Assembly: GCF_017307495.1 (NCBI RefSeq)
Contig: NZ_JAFKHE010000012.1
Coordinates: forward strand, 1 to 64,000
Reading direction: 5' to 3'
DNA length: 64,000 bases
From: Devosia sp.
Lineage (GTDB): Bacteria > Pseudomonadota > Alphaproteobacteria > Rhizobiales > Devosiaceae
Made by a program: the position numbers and the translations under genes. The notes below the pieces were generated by a model. That model did not search any database, was not told where the DNA came from, and saw nothing but the letters and a program-made list of their open reading frames with translations. The stretch's first letter is position 1; every line of letters starts with the position of its first letter. This document shows positions 40,573-50,643 of this stretch, one piece after another.

Positions 40573-40917
40573 ATGAAAAACTTCATTCAGCCGGGGAACG
40601 TGCTCACCGTTACCGCCCCGGCAGGCGGGGTCGAGAGCGGCGCCGGCCTCCTGGTTGGCTCGCTCTTCGGAATTGCCAACGGCAACGCCGCCGAGGGCGA
40701 GGATGTCGAACTGTCGCTCACCGGCATCTACGAGCTCCCGAAGGTCTCGGCCCAGGCCTGGACCCAGGGCGCCAAGCTCTACTGGGACAACGCCACCAAG
40801 CTGGTGACCACCGCGGCCGCCGCTGGCGCCAATGCTCTGATCGGCGTCGCTGCCAAGGCAGCTGCGAACCCCTCCGCCACCGGCGAGGTCCGTCTGAGCG
40901 CCGGTTTCACGATCTAA
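40573..40917 (+). CDS. DUF2190-type capsid decoration protein
   Basis: 114 residues. FIQPGNVLTVTAPAGGVESG and a beta-rich body with QGAKLYWDNATKLVTT match the DUF2190 family, which is found next to capsid genes and is thought to decorate or stabilise the shell. Follows a terminator and has its own GAGAGG site. Confidence 0.8.
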   Translation: MKNFIQPGNVLTVTAPAGGVESGAGLLVGSLFGIANGNAAEGEDVELSLTGIYELPKVSAQAWTQGAKLYWDNATKLVTTAAAAGANALIGVAAKAAANPSATGEVRLSAGFTI

Positions 40918-40974
40918 TCGGGCAGGGCAGGGTGGTTCGCCATCCTGCCCCGCTCGCATTTTCAGGAGGTGCCG

Positions 40975-41421
40975 ATGTCAGCCTTCAAGCGCCTGGACAA
41001 GATGGTGTCGAACGCCGTCGACCGCGTGAACAAGGAGCGCTTCCGCTGGATCCCCATGCGCGACAGCGCCGACCCCAACGGCCGCCGGCGCGCTGACCTC
41101 GACCGGGCGATGCGCGACGATTTGTGGGGCATCTTCGACTACACCAGCGCCGAGTACGGCCTCGAACTCGGCGTCCGCAAAAGCTACCGCGAAGCCAACG
41201 ACCTTCGCGCCGTGTCGGTCGGCCGCAAGCCGGTGATCTCGATCGACCGCAAGTATTTCCCCGACCCGCTCCTCGAGCCTCGCCAGGGCGACCTGATCGA
41301 GATGCTGAACGACGACGGGACGCCACAAGCCGACCTCCCGCAGTTCGAGGTCATGGACAACCAGCGCGATGGGCAGAGCCGCATGGAGCTCCGCCTCGTG
41401 CAGCGAGGGCAGCAGGCATGA
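40975..41421 (+). CDS. head-tail connector-like protein
   Basis: 148 residues from ATG 40975 behind a strong AGGAGG. A small alpha/beta protein (IFDYTSAEYGLELGVRKSYR) located between the decoration protein and the tail genes, where head completion or connector proteins normally stand. Specific family not recognised. Confidence 0.55.
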   Translation: MSAFKRLDKMVSNAVDRVNKERFRWIPMRDSADPNGRRRADLDRAMRDDLWGIFDYTSAEYGLELGVRKSYREANDLRAVSVGRKPVISIDRKYFPDPLLEPRQGDLIEMLNDDGTPQADLPQFEVMDNQRDGQSRMELRLVQRGQQA

Positions 41422-42176
41422 GCCTCAATCGTCTCGTACTCCGGACGGCCGGCGTCACGGCGCTCAACAACTTCGGCGTTGGGCCGTTCCCGACCCTCGC
41501 CGGGCCGCACATCTACGACTCGAAGATCGAGCCGGTCGACAGTGTCGACAAGGACGTGGCCTACCCGATGTGCGTGATCTACACGGACTATGACCGGAAC
41601 GCGGTGGCGCACCGGGAGCTTACCGAGCCCCGCTCGCTGACGATCACCTTCGAGCTGCTGATCGGCATCCTCTCGCGGGACGACCAGACGCCGAACTACA
41701 CGCTGAACATGCCGGTGACGGACAGTGAGCTCGAGGCGTCGCTCGACATCTTCGAGTTCCAGATCTTCGAGGCGCTGCGCGCCGACAACGCGGCGGCGAA
41801 CGTGTTCCGGACGATTTGCTACGGCCCGAAGCAGATCACCAGCCGTCGTGGCGCGACAACTGAGGGCGGCACCAAAATCGCCGCCCGGCAGGTTACATAC
41901 GAGGCTGACTGCCTGCCTGAACCGTCGGCTCCCACGGTGCCGTCGTGGATGGCCCCGTTCCTCGACCAGCTCGAGGCCTCGGACGGTTTCGACGGCATCG
42001 GCGAGCAGCTGCAGGCACTCTACGCCGGCGGCGCAGCGGTAACCGAAATGGATCGGATCGCGCGCACCCTCGGGTGGTCGCGCGACACTTATGAACGGCT
42101 CGGCTACCCGCCGAAGCCGTTGGTGATGCTGGGCACTCCGGTGACCTGGCTCAACCAGCACGGCCAACCCCTATAG
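41418..42176 (+). CDS. tail terminator/completion-like protein
   Basis: 252 residues, starting in an ATGA overlap. N-terminal LRTAGVTALNNFGVGPFPTL, then a beta-rich part. Position before the baseplate genes suits a tail terminator or completion protein, but there is no signature motif. Unknown otherwise. Confidence 0.5.
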   Translation: MSLNRLVLRTAGVTALNNFGVGPFPTLAGPHIYDSKIEPVDSVDKDVAYPMCVIYTDYDRNAVAHRELTEPRSLTITFELLIGILSRDDQTPNYTLNMPVTDSELEASLDIFEFQIFEALRADNAAANVFRTICYGPKQITSRRGATTEGGTKIAARQVTYEADCLPEPSAPTVPSWMAPFLDQLEASDGFDGIGEQLQALYAGGAAVTEMDRIARTLGWSRDTYERLGYPPKPLVMLGTPVTWLNQHGQPL

Positions 42177-42272
42177 CGCGCGGTCCCCAAGCCCTGCGCG
42201 CTGTGCGCGGCGGCGATCTCGGCTCCCGTTTCCTGGCCTAGAGGTCGTCGCCGCAGCAATTTGGAGCCCGAC

Positions 42273-42806
42273 ATGGACATGTTCGGACGCCTCCTCGACC
42301 GCATCGCGTCGTTGGAGGCTGAGGTCGTTCGACTGCAGCGACGCGTAAACAACACGTTTCGCGAGGCTCGGGTCGAGGAGCTCTACCCCAGCGAGGGGTT
42401 GGCGAGGGTGAGCGCCCACGGCGCGAGCTCGAAGAAGGTGCCCTGGCTGCAGCGCGCCGGCGACATCCGCGACTGGGATCCTCCCACCGTGGGTGAGCGG
42501 GTGATGCTGATCTCCCCCACCGGCGAGCCCGGCAAGGGGCTGATCCTCCCCGGCGGCTACAGCAGCCAGTTCCAGCAGCCGCACGACAAGGGCGGCGAGG
42601 CGAAGCGAGTGGTCGGGGACACCTCCGACCTCTGGACCTCGGATACCCGGGTCATCGAGTCGCCGCGGATCATCCTCCGCGGCAAGGTCACAATCGAGGG
42701 GCCGTGCGTCACGCACAACGGCATCGACATCGGCAGCAGCCACCGACACCAGGACGTCATGCCTGGCCCGGCGCTCACCGGCCTCTCAATTCCGAAGGAC
42801 TGCTGA
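42273..42806 (+). CDS. baseplate spike protein V-like
   Basis: 177 residues from ATG 42273 (GGAG six bases before). N-terminal helix, OB-fold region (EGLARVSAHGASSKKVPWLQ) and a C-terminal beta part with HNGIDIGSSHRHQDV, whose His residues would hold the metal at the spike tip as in gpV-type proteins. It pierces the outer membrane during injection. Confidence 0.8.
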   Translation: MDMFGRLLDRIASLEAEVVRLQRRVNNTFREARVEELYPSEGLARVSAHGASSKKVPWLQRAGDIRDWDPPTVGERVMLISPTGEPGKGLILPGGYSSQFQQPHDKGGEAKRVVGDTSDLWTSDTRVIESPRIILRGKVTIEGPCVTHNGIDIGSSHRHQDVMPGPALTGLSIPKDC

Positions 42807-42807
42807 C

Positions 42808-43038
42808 ATGCAGAAGATCAACTACCAGGTCATGACCGGCGACGCCGACGGCCTCAACTGGATCAACGACCAGCAGGTGCGGGTCGGCCAGACGGTGAAG
42901 CTGACCGTCGAGGAGGCCAAGTACCTCGAGATGACCGGCCAGGTCGAGAAGTCCCGCGATCTAGGCGCGCAGAAGGCCAAGGCCACCAAGGCTAAGGTCG
43001 CTGAGGCTGCGCCGCCGGCGGAGGTCGTGAAGGAGTGA
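42808..43038 (+). CDS. small late phage protein between V and W
   Basis: 76 residues, helical C-terminus rich in Ala and Lys. Contains QVRVGQTVKLTVEEAKYLEM. Sits between the spike and gp25-like genes and overlaps the latter by four bases. Unknown, possibly a baseplate accessory. Confidence 0.55.
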   Translation: MQKINYQVMTGDADGLNWINDQQVRVGQTVKLTVEEAKYLEMTGQVEKSRDLGAQKAKATKAKVAEAAPPAEVVKE

Positions 43039-43439
43039 GCTCCGTCGGGATCGACCGCAACACTGGCGCCGTCCTCGTCGGCTGGCCCCATGTGGCGCAG
43101 TCGATCGTGACGATCGTCACCACGGAACTCGGGGAGCGCGTCCAGCGCCGTGACTTCGGCTCCAACGTTCCCGGCCTGATCGACAGGCCGCAGAACGAGG
43201 AGACGCTCCTCGAGTTCTTTATCGCTATTGCCGAGGCCCTCGAGCCCCGGCAGGTGCGTAACTCGATCTACGGCGAGCCCCGCTTCCAGATCGAGCAGAT
43301 CTTCGTCGACGTGGATACGCCCGGCGAGCTCATCGTCTCGATGACCGGGACGTACCTGCCGGACGGGCACACGGGAAAGGTGGCGGGAGCGTCCCGCCAG
43401 ACCCTTCGCATCCCGATCGCGGCCGCCGACCTCAACTAA
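43035..43439 (+). CDS. baseplate wedge protein W (gp25-like)
   Basis: 134 residues with a GTG start in an overlapping stop. Pattern of the gpW/gp25 lysozyme-like wedge family: ELGERVQRRDFGSNVPGLID and LRIPIAAADL at the end. Assembles the baseplate rim with J and I. Confidence 0.85.
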   Translation: MSSVGIDRNTGAVLVGWPHVAQSIVTIVTTELGERVQRRDFGSNVPGLIDRPQNEETLLEFFIAIAEALEPRQVRNSIYGEPRFQIEQIFVDVDTPGELIVSMTGTYLPDGHTGKVAGASRQTLRIPIAAADLN

Positions 43440-43449
43440 GGATCGAACA

Positions 43450-44313
43450 ATGACCACGCTGCCCGAGGCGCTGGCCGGCTTGCCGCTGCCTGGCGTCATC
43501 CAAGAGATCGACTACGAGGCGCGGCTCGCGCTGTTCGTCGAGAAGCTGGTCGCCCTCTTCGCCGACGTAGGGATTACCTACGACGTCGGGGGCCTCGAGG
43601 CTGATCCCGCCAAGATCCTCCTCGAGGCCGCCACCTATGCTGACGTGTTGCTCCGGCAGCGCATCAACGAAGCCGTGCGCGCGAACCTTCTGGCGTTCGC
43701 CTACGGCTCCGACCTTGACCACCTGGCCGCCTTCTACGAGGTGGTTCGGCTCTTCCAGGAGAGCGACGAGCGCCTGCGCGAGCGGGTGATCCTCGCCATC
43801 CAGGGCCGGTCCACCGGAGGCACCGAACCTCGCTACAAGTATGTGGCGATGACCTCGGACGTGCGCGTTGCTGACGCGGCCGTCTACACGGTCGGCCGTG
43901 ATCCGACCATCCAGGTCGCGATCTTCAGCACCGAACCGAATGGGGTTGCCAGCGCGGGCTTGCTTACCGCCGTGGATGCTGCCCTTCAGGATCCGGCGGT
44001 GCGGATGGTGAACGACCGCATCGTCGTCGCGGGCGCGGTGAAGCACGCCGTCAACGTCGTCGCGAATGTCTGGCTGCTGCCGAGCGCGGCCCCGTCGGTC
44101 GCCACCGGCCTCGAGGCCATCGTTCGCAGCGAATGGGACAAGGTCGACACCCTCGGGTTTGACCTCGCGCGGTCCTGGCTGACCGCCAAGCTGATGCAGC
44201 CCGGCGTGCAGCGCGTCGAGATCGTCGCGCCCGCGGCGGACATCTCGGTCCCGTTCAATGAGGCCGCCTCGCTCGGGACCGTCACGATCAACAACATGGG
44301 ACGTGGGTTCTGA
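43450..44313 (+). CDS. baseplate assembly protein J
   Basis: 287 residues, of the gpJ/Mu gp47 family: DYEARLALFVEKLVALFADV at the start, a middle with ERVILAIQGRSTGG and a C-terminal PFNEAASLGTVTI. Coupled to gp25-like and tail protein I genes. Confidence 0.87.
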   Translation: MTTLPEALAGLPLPGVIQEIDYEARLALFVEKLVALFADVGITYDVGGLEADPAKILLEAATYADVLLRQRINEAVRANLLAFAYGSDLDHLAAFYEVVRLFQESDERLRERVILAIQGRSTGGTEPRYKYVAMTSDVRVADAAVYTVGRDPTIQVAIFSTEPNGVASAGLLTAVDAALQDPAVRMVNDRIVVAGAVKHAVNVVANVWLLPSAAPSVATGLEAIVRSEWDKVDTLGFDLARSWLTAKLMQPGVQRVEIVAPAADISVPFNEAASLGTVTINNMGRGF

Positions 44314-45425
44314 TGCTCAAGCAGCTTCTTCCGACGAACGCGACCCAGTGGGAGGAGGCGTTCGCTGATGCCTTCGACACGGTCGCCGACGTGGAAGCGT
44401 CGATCAATGCGATCCGCGGAACGAAGCTCGTCTCGCCGCCCGCGTCCTTCCTGCCGTTCCTCGTCTATGAGTACGGCCTGGGCGAGCTCCGGCCGTATGT
44501 GCCGAACCTGTACGACCTGATCGACCAGGGCATTGACTGGCAGCGCATCCGAGGGACGCACGCCGCGGTCGCGATGGGGCTGGGCTTCATCAGCTACATC
44601 GCTGCGATCGAGGAGGCGCTGGCGCGCCGGCGGTTCTGGAACTCCTTCCAGCTCCGGTTCCCCACGCTGCCCGCGGCCGATGCCCCGGACCTCGACCGCA
44701 TCGACGGCATCGCGACGCTGTCTGTGCCAAAGCGGTCCATCTTCCGCCGCGGCGTCCACTACTACGACGTGGGGCCGCTGGTCGCTGACGGCGGCACGAA
44801 GCTGGACGGCTCTCGCCTTGAGGCCGAGAGCGGCGTGCGACTGCGTGAGGGCGGCCCGCTGTGGTCGTTCGGCCGCCCCCAGGAGGCGTCGCATCAGCTT
44901 ACCCAGGCCGAGGGCGAGAGCGTCGACAATTGGCTCGCGCCGGTCGGCGAGGATCTGACCTGGGTGGACCTGAGCTACCCGTGGACAGAGGCCACGTTCC
45001 CGTGGACCGCGAACGGCGTCGACGCGCGAGCCGCCAACCTGGCGGCGTGGTTCCTCAATCGAACCGGCTATGTCGTTCTCAAGGGGGCAGGCGGGGTGAT
45101 CGGCTATCGCCGGCTCCGCTGCGCCCATCCGGTCGAGAACCACCTCGCCGGCATCTACACCGTCGGCGGCATCAAGTACTTGCCGACCCTCGCTGGCCGT
45201 CGCGTCTACCTCGCGGCCCTCACCGGGTTTGGTGATGGGACAGGGCAGGTCGCCACGTCCGTAGGCCTCGCCTTCAACGTCGAGCTCGCGGTCGGAGTGC
45301 CGGCCGGGCGCCTCTGGCTCGAGCCGGACGACGTCGTCGCAGCCGACGAGATCGCCACCACCATCGTCAACATCCCGCTGCGGCCAACCGTGCGGGAGGA
45401 CATCAAGTTTCTTCTGAGGTTCTGA
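44313..45425 (+). CDS. tail protein I (baseplate)
   Basis: 370 residues, longer than P2 gpI. N-terminal 150 residues match tail protein I (NATQWEEAFADAFDTVADVE and LVYEYGLGELRPYVPNLYDL, then GTHAAVAMGLGF). The C-terminal half is an extension that may bind the following fibre protein. Order W-J-I is as in P2. Confidence 0.8.
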   Translation: MLKQLLPTNATQWEEAFADAFDTVADVEASINAIRGTKLVSPPASFLPFLVYEYGLGELRPYVPNLYDLIDQGIDWQRIRGTHAAVAMGLGFISYIAAIEEALARRRFWNSFQLRFPTLPAADAPDLDRIDGIATLSVPKRSIFRRGVHYYDVGPLVADGGTKLDGSRLEAESGVRLREGGPLWSFGRPQEASHQLTQAEGESVDNWLAPVGEDLTWVDLSYPWTEATFPWTANGVDARAANLAAWFLNRTGYVVLKGAGGVIGYRRLRCAHPVENHLAGIYTVGGIKYLPTLAGRRVYLAALTGFGDGTGQVATSVGLAFNVELAVGVPAGRLWLEPDDVVAADEIATTIVNIPLRPTVREDIKFLLRF

Positions 45426-48400
45426 TGGCTCACGAGCACGAAAGCGGCATCCCCGGCGCCTATGACCGGTCCGCCGGCAAGAACGAATGGCAGGGCGTCA
45501 CCTTCGTCGGCGACCGCGACGTTCAGGCCGCCGAGCTGAACGAAGCGCAGACGATTGCCCGGCAGCGTCATAACCGCGTCGCCAGCCTCGTCGCCAAGGA
45601 CGGCGACCGGATCGAGGGCGCGGCAGCAGTCGTCGACGTCGATGCGGGCTCTGTGCTGCTGACGCCCGGCAAGCTGTTCATCGGCGGCGACGTGCTGCCG
45701 GTTGCGCTCGCCACGCTCTATACCGTGCCGATGACCGGCCGCGTTGAGATCGGCGTGCGGGTCACCAAGGTCTGGATCGACCATGAGGATGACCCGTCTC
45801 TGCTTGGCATCGTTCCGGGCACCCTCAGCGAGGGTGAGCCCGGTGCCGCGCGTGAGAAGGTGACGATCGCGTGGGGGCTGAGCGGCGGAGCTAGCGAGCT
45901 GCCCTTCGTCCTCGTCTACACGCTCCTCGACGGCGTGATCGTCGACCAGACGCCTCCGCCCTCGCTGAGCGGCATCAACCAGGTGATCGCGCTCTACGAT
46001 CGCGAGTCGCACGGCCACTACATCGTCGAAGGCTGCCGCGTCACTGCACTCGGCAAGTCCGGAGGCGACCAGGTGTTCTCTATCCAGGAGGGCATCGCCA
46101 ACATCTTCGGCTACAAGCGCTCGCGCGCCGCGGCCTTGCGACACGAGGAGTTGGAGGAGTGGGACATCGGCGAGGTGGCGGCCGAGAGCCACACCTTCGT
46201 CGGGGCGACGCCCAACGTCTTCACCACTTCGCGCTTTCCGATCGCCGGCGTAGGCACGGTGCTGGTGACGAAGCGCAAGACGGTTTCGGTTACCCGCGGC
46301 ATCACGGTCCACGGCGCCGACCTTCTCCCGGACAGCTCGATCGTGGAGATCGAGAGCGTCGTCCAGGGGGGCACCACGTTCGTCGAGACCACCTCGTGGA
46401 TCAAGACCGGCGACCAGGTCGACTGGTCGCCAGCCGGCGCCGAGCCGGCCGTCTCGTCCCAGTATGACGTGACGTACCTGTATCGCGCCGTGGTTGTGCC
46501 CAGCAGCTTCGACGACTTCACCATCACGATCGCCGGCGGCGTCGATGGGACCGAAGTGCTCCTCGCCTACGACCACAAGCTGCCCCGCATCGACCGCCTG
46601 TGCCTCAACCAGCTCGGCGAGTCGGTGTACGTGAAGGGCGTCTCGGCGCAGGCCTTGGACAAGGCCCTGCCGCCGATCCCTCCCGGCGACCTGCTGCCGC
46701 TGGCCCAGATCAAGAACAGCTGGGTCGGCAAGCCGGAGGTGGAGAACGACGGCGTCTACCGCCGGACCTACGAGCAGATCGACCGCATGGCGCGTGTCCT
46801 GGAGAACCAGGTGCGCCTCGTGCAGCTCGAGCGCATCAAGTCCAGCATCGACGCCCGTGAGCCGACCGCCAAGAAGGGGACGTTCGTCGACCCCTTCTTG
46901 AACGACTTCTACCGCGACGCTGGCGAGGTCCAGACCGCAGCGGTGGCGGACGGCTTCATGGAGCTGGCGATCGTGCCGACCTTCTACCAAGCGGCCTTGT
47001 CGGCGCCGGTGATGCTCGACTGGGTCGAGGAGGTGATCATCACGCAGGAGCTCCACACCTTCTGCGAGAAGATCAACCCGTACCAGAACTTCAACCCGAT
47101 GCCGGGCGCTCTGTCGATCGAGCCGGCCGCGGACTTCTGGACGATCCAGCAGACCGACTGGGCCTCGCCGGTGACGCAGGAGTTCAACCGGGGCCTGCGC
47201 CGGGACGGTCCGCTCACGGTCACCACCACCACCACGCAGGTGCTGGGCGAACGCGAGCAGCTGATCGAGTTCCTGCGCTCAATCCCGATCGACTTCACGA
47301 TCAAGGGTTTCGGCCCCGGTGAGATCTTGCAGTCGCTCACCTTCGATGGCGTCGACGTGAAGCCCCCGGGCGTCATCACGGCCGACGGCAACGGGGAGAT
47401 CACCGGCACCTTCGTCATCCCGTCGAACATCACCGCCGGCACCAAGGCGGTCGTGGCGACTGGGATGGCATCCGGTGAGGCGCGGACCTTCTTCGTCGGC
47501 CAGGGCACAATCGAGATCACGACCATGCGTCGCGTCACCACGATCGAGCGCTGGCGGCGGCCGCCCGAGGAGAGCAGCAGCAGCAGCGGAAGCAGCGACC
47601 CGCAGGCCCAGACCTTCACGGTAGTGGAGGCCCGCCAGCTGGTCGGCGTCGACGTCAAGCTCTGCGCGATCGGCGACCAGAACAACTCGTTGCTGATCCA
47701 GCAGGTGCTCGTCGAGAACGGCATCCCGACAGAGGACGTCATGGCAGAGGCCTTCGTGTCGATGCTTGGCGCCACCTCTGGCTGGAAGTCGGCCCGGTAC
47801 AACTTCCCGGTGCTGACGCTCCCGGCGCCCGATGCCGCCATCGTGGTCAAAACCGACGATGCGAACCACTCGCTCGCGATGGCTCGCCTCGGCGACTTCG
47901 ATGCGGTGAACCAGAAGTGGGTGGGTGCGCAGCCATACTCGGTTGGCGTCAACCTCTCGTCGGCGAACGCAAAGACCTGGACGCCTCACCAGGAGCGTGA
48001 CCTCACGTTCCGGGTGGTCGCAGCCAAGTTCACCAACCCGGGCTTCACCAAGACGGTGCCGCTCGGGTCCTTCAACCTGGTGGATGCTAGCGACCTTCAG
48101 GTCCGCGCCGTCGTCGAGCTCCCCTCGGCGGCATGCTCTGTGGTGTTCGAGATCGTTCGGGCAAACGGTGAGATCTGGCGGGTTCTTCCCTTCCAGGTGC
48201 TCCAGCTGACCGAATACATCACCGAAACCGTGCAGCTGCGGGCGGTGCTCAAGGGCACCGAGAAGCTCTCGCCGGTCCTCTACGCGCCGGTGTGGTTCGT
48301 CGCCGGCAAGATCGCCGCGAGCGGCACCTATGTTTCCCGAGCCTTCAACCTGGGTTCGGTGGTGAAGCTCACGTCGTACATGAAGGCTTTCCTTCCCGCC

Positions 48401-48613
48401 GGCGCCACGCTGACGGCCCAGTACGACAAGGCGGACGACAACTGGCAGGCCCTGCCGACCGTCGCGACCGAAGTCCTCAGCTTCCCCGGATGGGTGGAGC
48501 GGAAGATGGAGGCGACGGGCATCAACGCAGTCCAGGGGCGCCTCAAGTTCACGATCACCGGCGGGCCAGCAGCCCGGCCGCTGTTCGGGGATCTGGGCGC
48601 TGCCGTCATGTAA
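45425..48613 (+). CDS. large DUF4815-type tail fibre/baseplate protein
   Basis: 1062 residues. The first 650 residues fit the DUF4815 phage family: EWQGVTFVGDRDVQAAELNE at the start and SGINQVIALYDRESHGHYIV. A Ser-rich linker (ESSSSSGSSDPQAQ) follows near residue 720, then beta domains. Position after I suggests a fibre base or adhesin; coupled by overlapping stop and start. Confidence 0.75.
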   Translation: MAHEHESGIPGAYDRSAGKNEWQGVTFVGDRDVQAAELNEAQTIARQRHNRVASLVAKDGDRIEGAAAVVDVDAGSVLLTPGKLFIGGDVLPVALATLYTVPMTGRVEIGVRVTKVWIDHEDDPSLLGIVPGTLSEGEPGAAREKVTIAWGLSGGASELPFVLVYTLLDGVIVDQTPPPSLSGINQVIALYDRESHGHYIVEGCRVTALGKSGGDQVFSIQEGIANIFGYKRSRAAALRHEELEEWDIGEVAAESHTFVGATPNVFTTSRFPIAGVGTVLVTKRKTVSVTRGITVHGADLLPDSSIVEIESVVQGGTTFVETTSWIKTGDQVDWSPAGAEPAVSSQYDVTYLYRAVVVPSSFDDFTITIAGGVDGTEVLLAYDHKLPRIDRLCLNQLGESVYVKGVSAQALDKALPPIPPGDLLPLAQIKNSWVGKPEVENDGVYRRTYEQIDRMARVLENQVRLVQLERIKSSIDAREPTAKKGTFVDPFLNDFYRDAGEVQTAAVADGFMELAIVPTFYQAALSAPVMLDWVEEVIITQELHTFCEKINPYQNFNPMPGALSIEPAADFWTIQQTDWASPVTQEFNRGLRRDGPLTVTTTTTQVLGEREQLIEFLRSIPIDFTIKGFGPGEILQSLTFDGVDVKPPGVITADGNGEITGTFVIPSNITAGTKAVVATGMASGEARTFFVGQGTIEITTMRRVTTIERWRRPPEESSSSSGSSDPQAQTFTVVEARQLVGVDVKLCAIGDQNNSLLIQQVLVENGIPTEDVMAEAFVSMLGATSGWKSARYNFPVLTLPAPDAAIVVKTDDANHSLAMARLGDFDAVNQKWVGAQPYSVGVNLSSANAKTWTPHQERDLTFRVVAAKFTNPGFTKTVPLGSFNLVDASDLQVRAVVELPSAACSVVFEIVRANGEIWRVLPFQVLQLTEYITETVQLRAVLKGTEKLSPVLYAPVWFVAGKIAASGTYVSRAFNLGSVVKLTSYMKAFLPAGATLTAQYDKADDNWQALPTVATEVLSFPGWVERKMEATGINAVQGRLKFTITGGPAARPLFGDLGAAVM

Positions 48614-48625
48614 GAGGGGTGGACC

Positions 48626-49921
48626 ATGTCCAACACTGCGCACCGGAGCTATCCCAAGCCGGTGCCGACCAATAACGTCTCGGACGACGTCGCTCTGCTT
48701 CAGCAGGCGATGGACCTGGTCGACGGGGACATCAACCTGCTGTTTGCCGCGGTTGCCGGGCTCGCGCCTGTTGCGCACGAGCACGTCATCGCCAACATCC
48801 AGGGCCTCTCTGCGGCGCTGGATGGCAAGGCGGCGGTCGGGCACACCCACACCCTCGACGACCTCTCGGACGTCGCGGGGGCGGGTCTGGCGCCTGCGGG
48901 CTACCTGCTGGTCAAGCAGGTCGACGGAAGCTGGGGACCGGCATCGCCGGCCTCCATCGTCGGCGCCCACCAGCACGTCATCGACGACGTCCAGAACCTC
49001 CAGACGGCCCTGGACGGGTTGGCGAGTGCCGCACAGATCAACGCGGCTACCGAGGTGGCGTTCGACCCTGCCGACTATGTCGGTGGGCGGCGCTCGTCCG
49101 ACGGCTCGTTTATCAAGTCGACCTGGTCGACGCTCCGTGCGGCGGTGGTCGTCGCTTTTGGCGCGAACCTCGCCAATCGCACGCCGAAGTCGACGCCGAT
49201 CGACGCCGACCTGCTCGGCATCGCCGATAGCGCCGCGACGAACGCGACCAAGAAGGTCACGTTCCTCGAGGCGTGGACGAACTACTTCAAGGTCAAGGCC
49301 GACGCGCTCTACCAGGGTGTGAGCGCCAAGCTCTTGGCCTTCCACAACCTCGCCAACGCGGCGGGCTACCTCAAGAACGATGGCGCTGGCGGCTACTCGT
49401 GGGCCGTGCCCACCAGCATCGCGCACATCAAGGAAACATCCTTTGTAGCTAACGGCACCTTCACGCCCGACCCCGACGCTGTGGTTACCCAGATCGTCGC
49501 TGTCGGCTGGGGCGTGGGTGCAGCTACAGGCTCCGGTGGCAGCGGCGGCAAGGCGGGTACGGTTATCACGGTGTCGGGCTCCAAAGCGGAGATCGGCAAC
49601 GCAGGTATCACCGTGAACATGGGCACGCAGTCGAACAGCAACAACGTGGATGGCACGTCCACTTCGTTTGGCAACATGGTGACCATCCAGTCGCTGCGCC
49701 GAGCTTCTGCCAGCTACCCTGCGGCCAATACTAACCTGCCTGACGCCACTGTCATTACGGGTGCCGCGAACGGTTCATTTCACGGCCACCCGTCCCTGAA
49801 CACGGACCGGTTTGGCTTCGCGGGGCCCTCCGGCAACAACAGCAACGCCAACCAGTCGGGCAACTCCGGCGGTCCCGGCGGGCCTTCCGTGATCCTTGTG
49901 AGAGAGTACCTTTCGACATGA
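48626..49921 (+). CDS. tail fibre protein
   Basis: 431 residues. Repeats of the HxH type typical of fibres (VAHEHVIANIQGLSAALDGK, VGHTHTLDDLSD), then helical and Gly-rich regions (GWGVGAATGSGGSGGKAGTV). The Gly-rich C-terminus suggests a polyglycine receptor-binding tip. Probably determines host range. Confidence 0.8.
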   Translation: MSNTAHRSYPKPVPTNNVSDDVALLQQAMDLVDGDINLLFAAVAGLAPVAHEHVIANIQGLSAALDGKAAVGHTHTLDDLSDVAGAGLAPAGYLLVKQVDGSWGPASPASIVGAHQHVIDDVQNLQTALDGLASAAQINAATEVAFDPADYVGGRRSSDGSFIKSTWSTLRAAVVVAFGANLANRTPKSTPIDADLLGIADSAATNATKKVTFLEAWTNYFKVKADALYQGVSAKLLAFHNLANAAGYLKNDGAGGYSWAVPTSIAHIKETSFVANGTFTPDPDAVVTQIVAVGWGVGAATGSGGSGGKAGTVITVSGSKAEIGNAGITVNMGTQSNSNNVDGTSTSFGNMVTIQSLRRASASYPAANTNLPDATVITGAANGSFHGHPSLNTDRFGFAGPSGNNSNANQSGNSGGPGGPSVILVREYLST

Positions 49922-50643
49922 CGACGCAACGCATCATCTTTGAGACCGGCGACAAGACGCTGGCCGAGCACTTCGCCGTGGTGCCCCTCAAGAAGGAGGT
50001 GCCGCCGTGGTACAAAGACTTGGACATGCACATCGGTCCCGGCGGCCTCAGTCTCGACGCGATGATCCGTGCCGGGACCTACAACGGCAACAAGACGATC
50101 AAGTATTGCGTCCCGGTGCTGGACTACCTGACCAGCGGCTACCTGATCAAAGCCGCGATGCACCTCAAGATCAAGAACGTGGGCGGCAAGGACGGCGTCG
50201 AGAGCGGGCTGCAATATGTCACGACCCATTCCGAGCGGGTCGAGCACCACTCGAACGCCCAGTGCCCGGTCCACATCGAGGGTCGACAGCACGTCTACGC
50301 CAAGCTCGATAACCCGTGGAAGATCATCACCCCCAAGGGCTACTCCTGCCTGTTCTACCAGCCGTTCTACGCCGACCTCAACGTGAAGTTCCGGCTGTTC
50401 CCGGCCATCGTGGACACCGACACCTATCCGGTATCGGTGAACTTCCCCGGCTTCGCGCTAGGTGACGACGAGGTGGAAATCCTCCCCGGCACCCCTCTGA
50501 TGGTGGTGTTCCCCTTCAAGCGTGACGCGTGGAAGATGGAGCTTGTCGTCCGCGACAAGCCGGAGGCGGACAAAGGTCTGATGAACTACCTTCTCCACCG
50601 GGCCTACAAGACCTTCTTCCATCAGCCCAAGAGCTTCAAATGA
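49918..50643 (+). CDS. phage protein near fibre genes, DUF6065-like
   Basis: 241 residues, basic with IFETGDKTLAEHFAVVPLKK and PPWYKDLD. The motif of short Pro-Trp-Tyr near the start recalls the DUF6065 family, seen close to phage fibre genes; this is tentative. Overlaps the fibre stop (ATGA). Function unknown. Confidence 0.5.
   Translation: MTTQRIIFETGDKTLAEHFAVVPLKKEVPPWYKDLDMHIGPGGLSLDAMIRAGTYNGNKTIKYCVPVLDYLTSGYLIKAAMHLKIKNVGGKDGVESGLQYVTTHSERVEHHSNAQCPVHIEGRQHVYAKLDNPWKIITPKGYSCLFYQPFYADLNVKFRLFPAIVDTDTYPVSVNFPGFALGDDEVEILPGTPLMVVFPFKRDAWKMELVVRDKPEADKGLMNYLLHRAYKTFFHQPKSFK

Noticed and set aside
45206..49426. Two long minus-strand frames (616 and 715 residues) under the tail fibre genes
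   Set aside because: Arg/Asp/Val-rich antisense frames produced by high GC; the plus strand encodes recognisable tail proteins with coupled starts.
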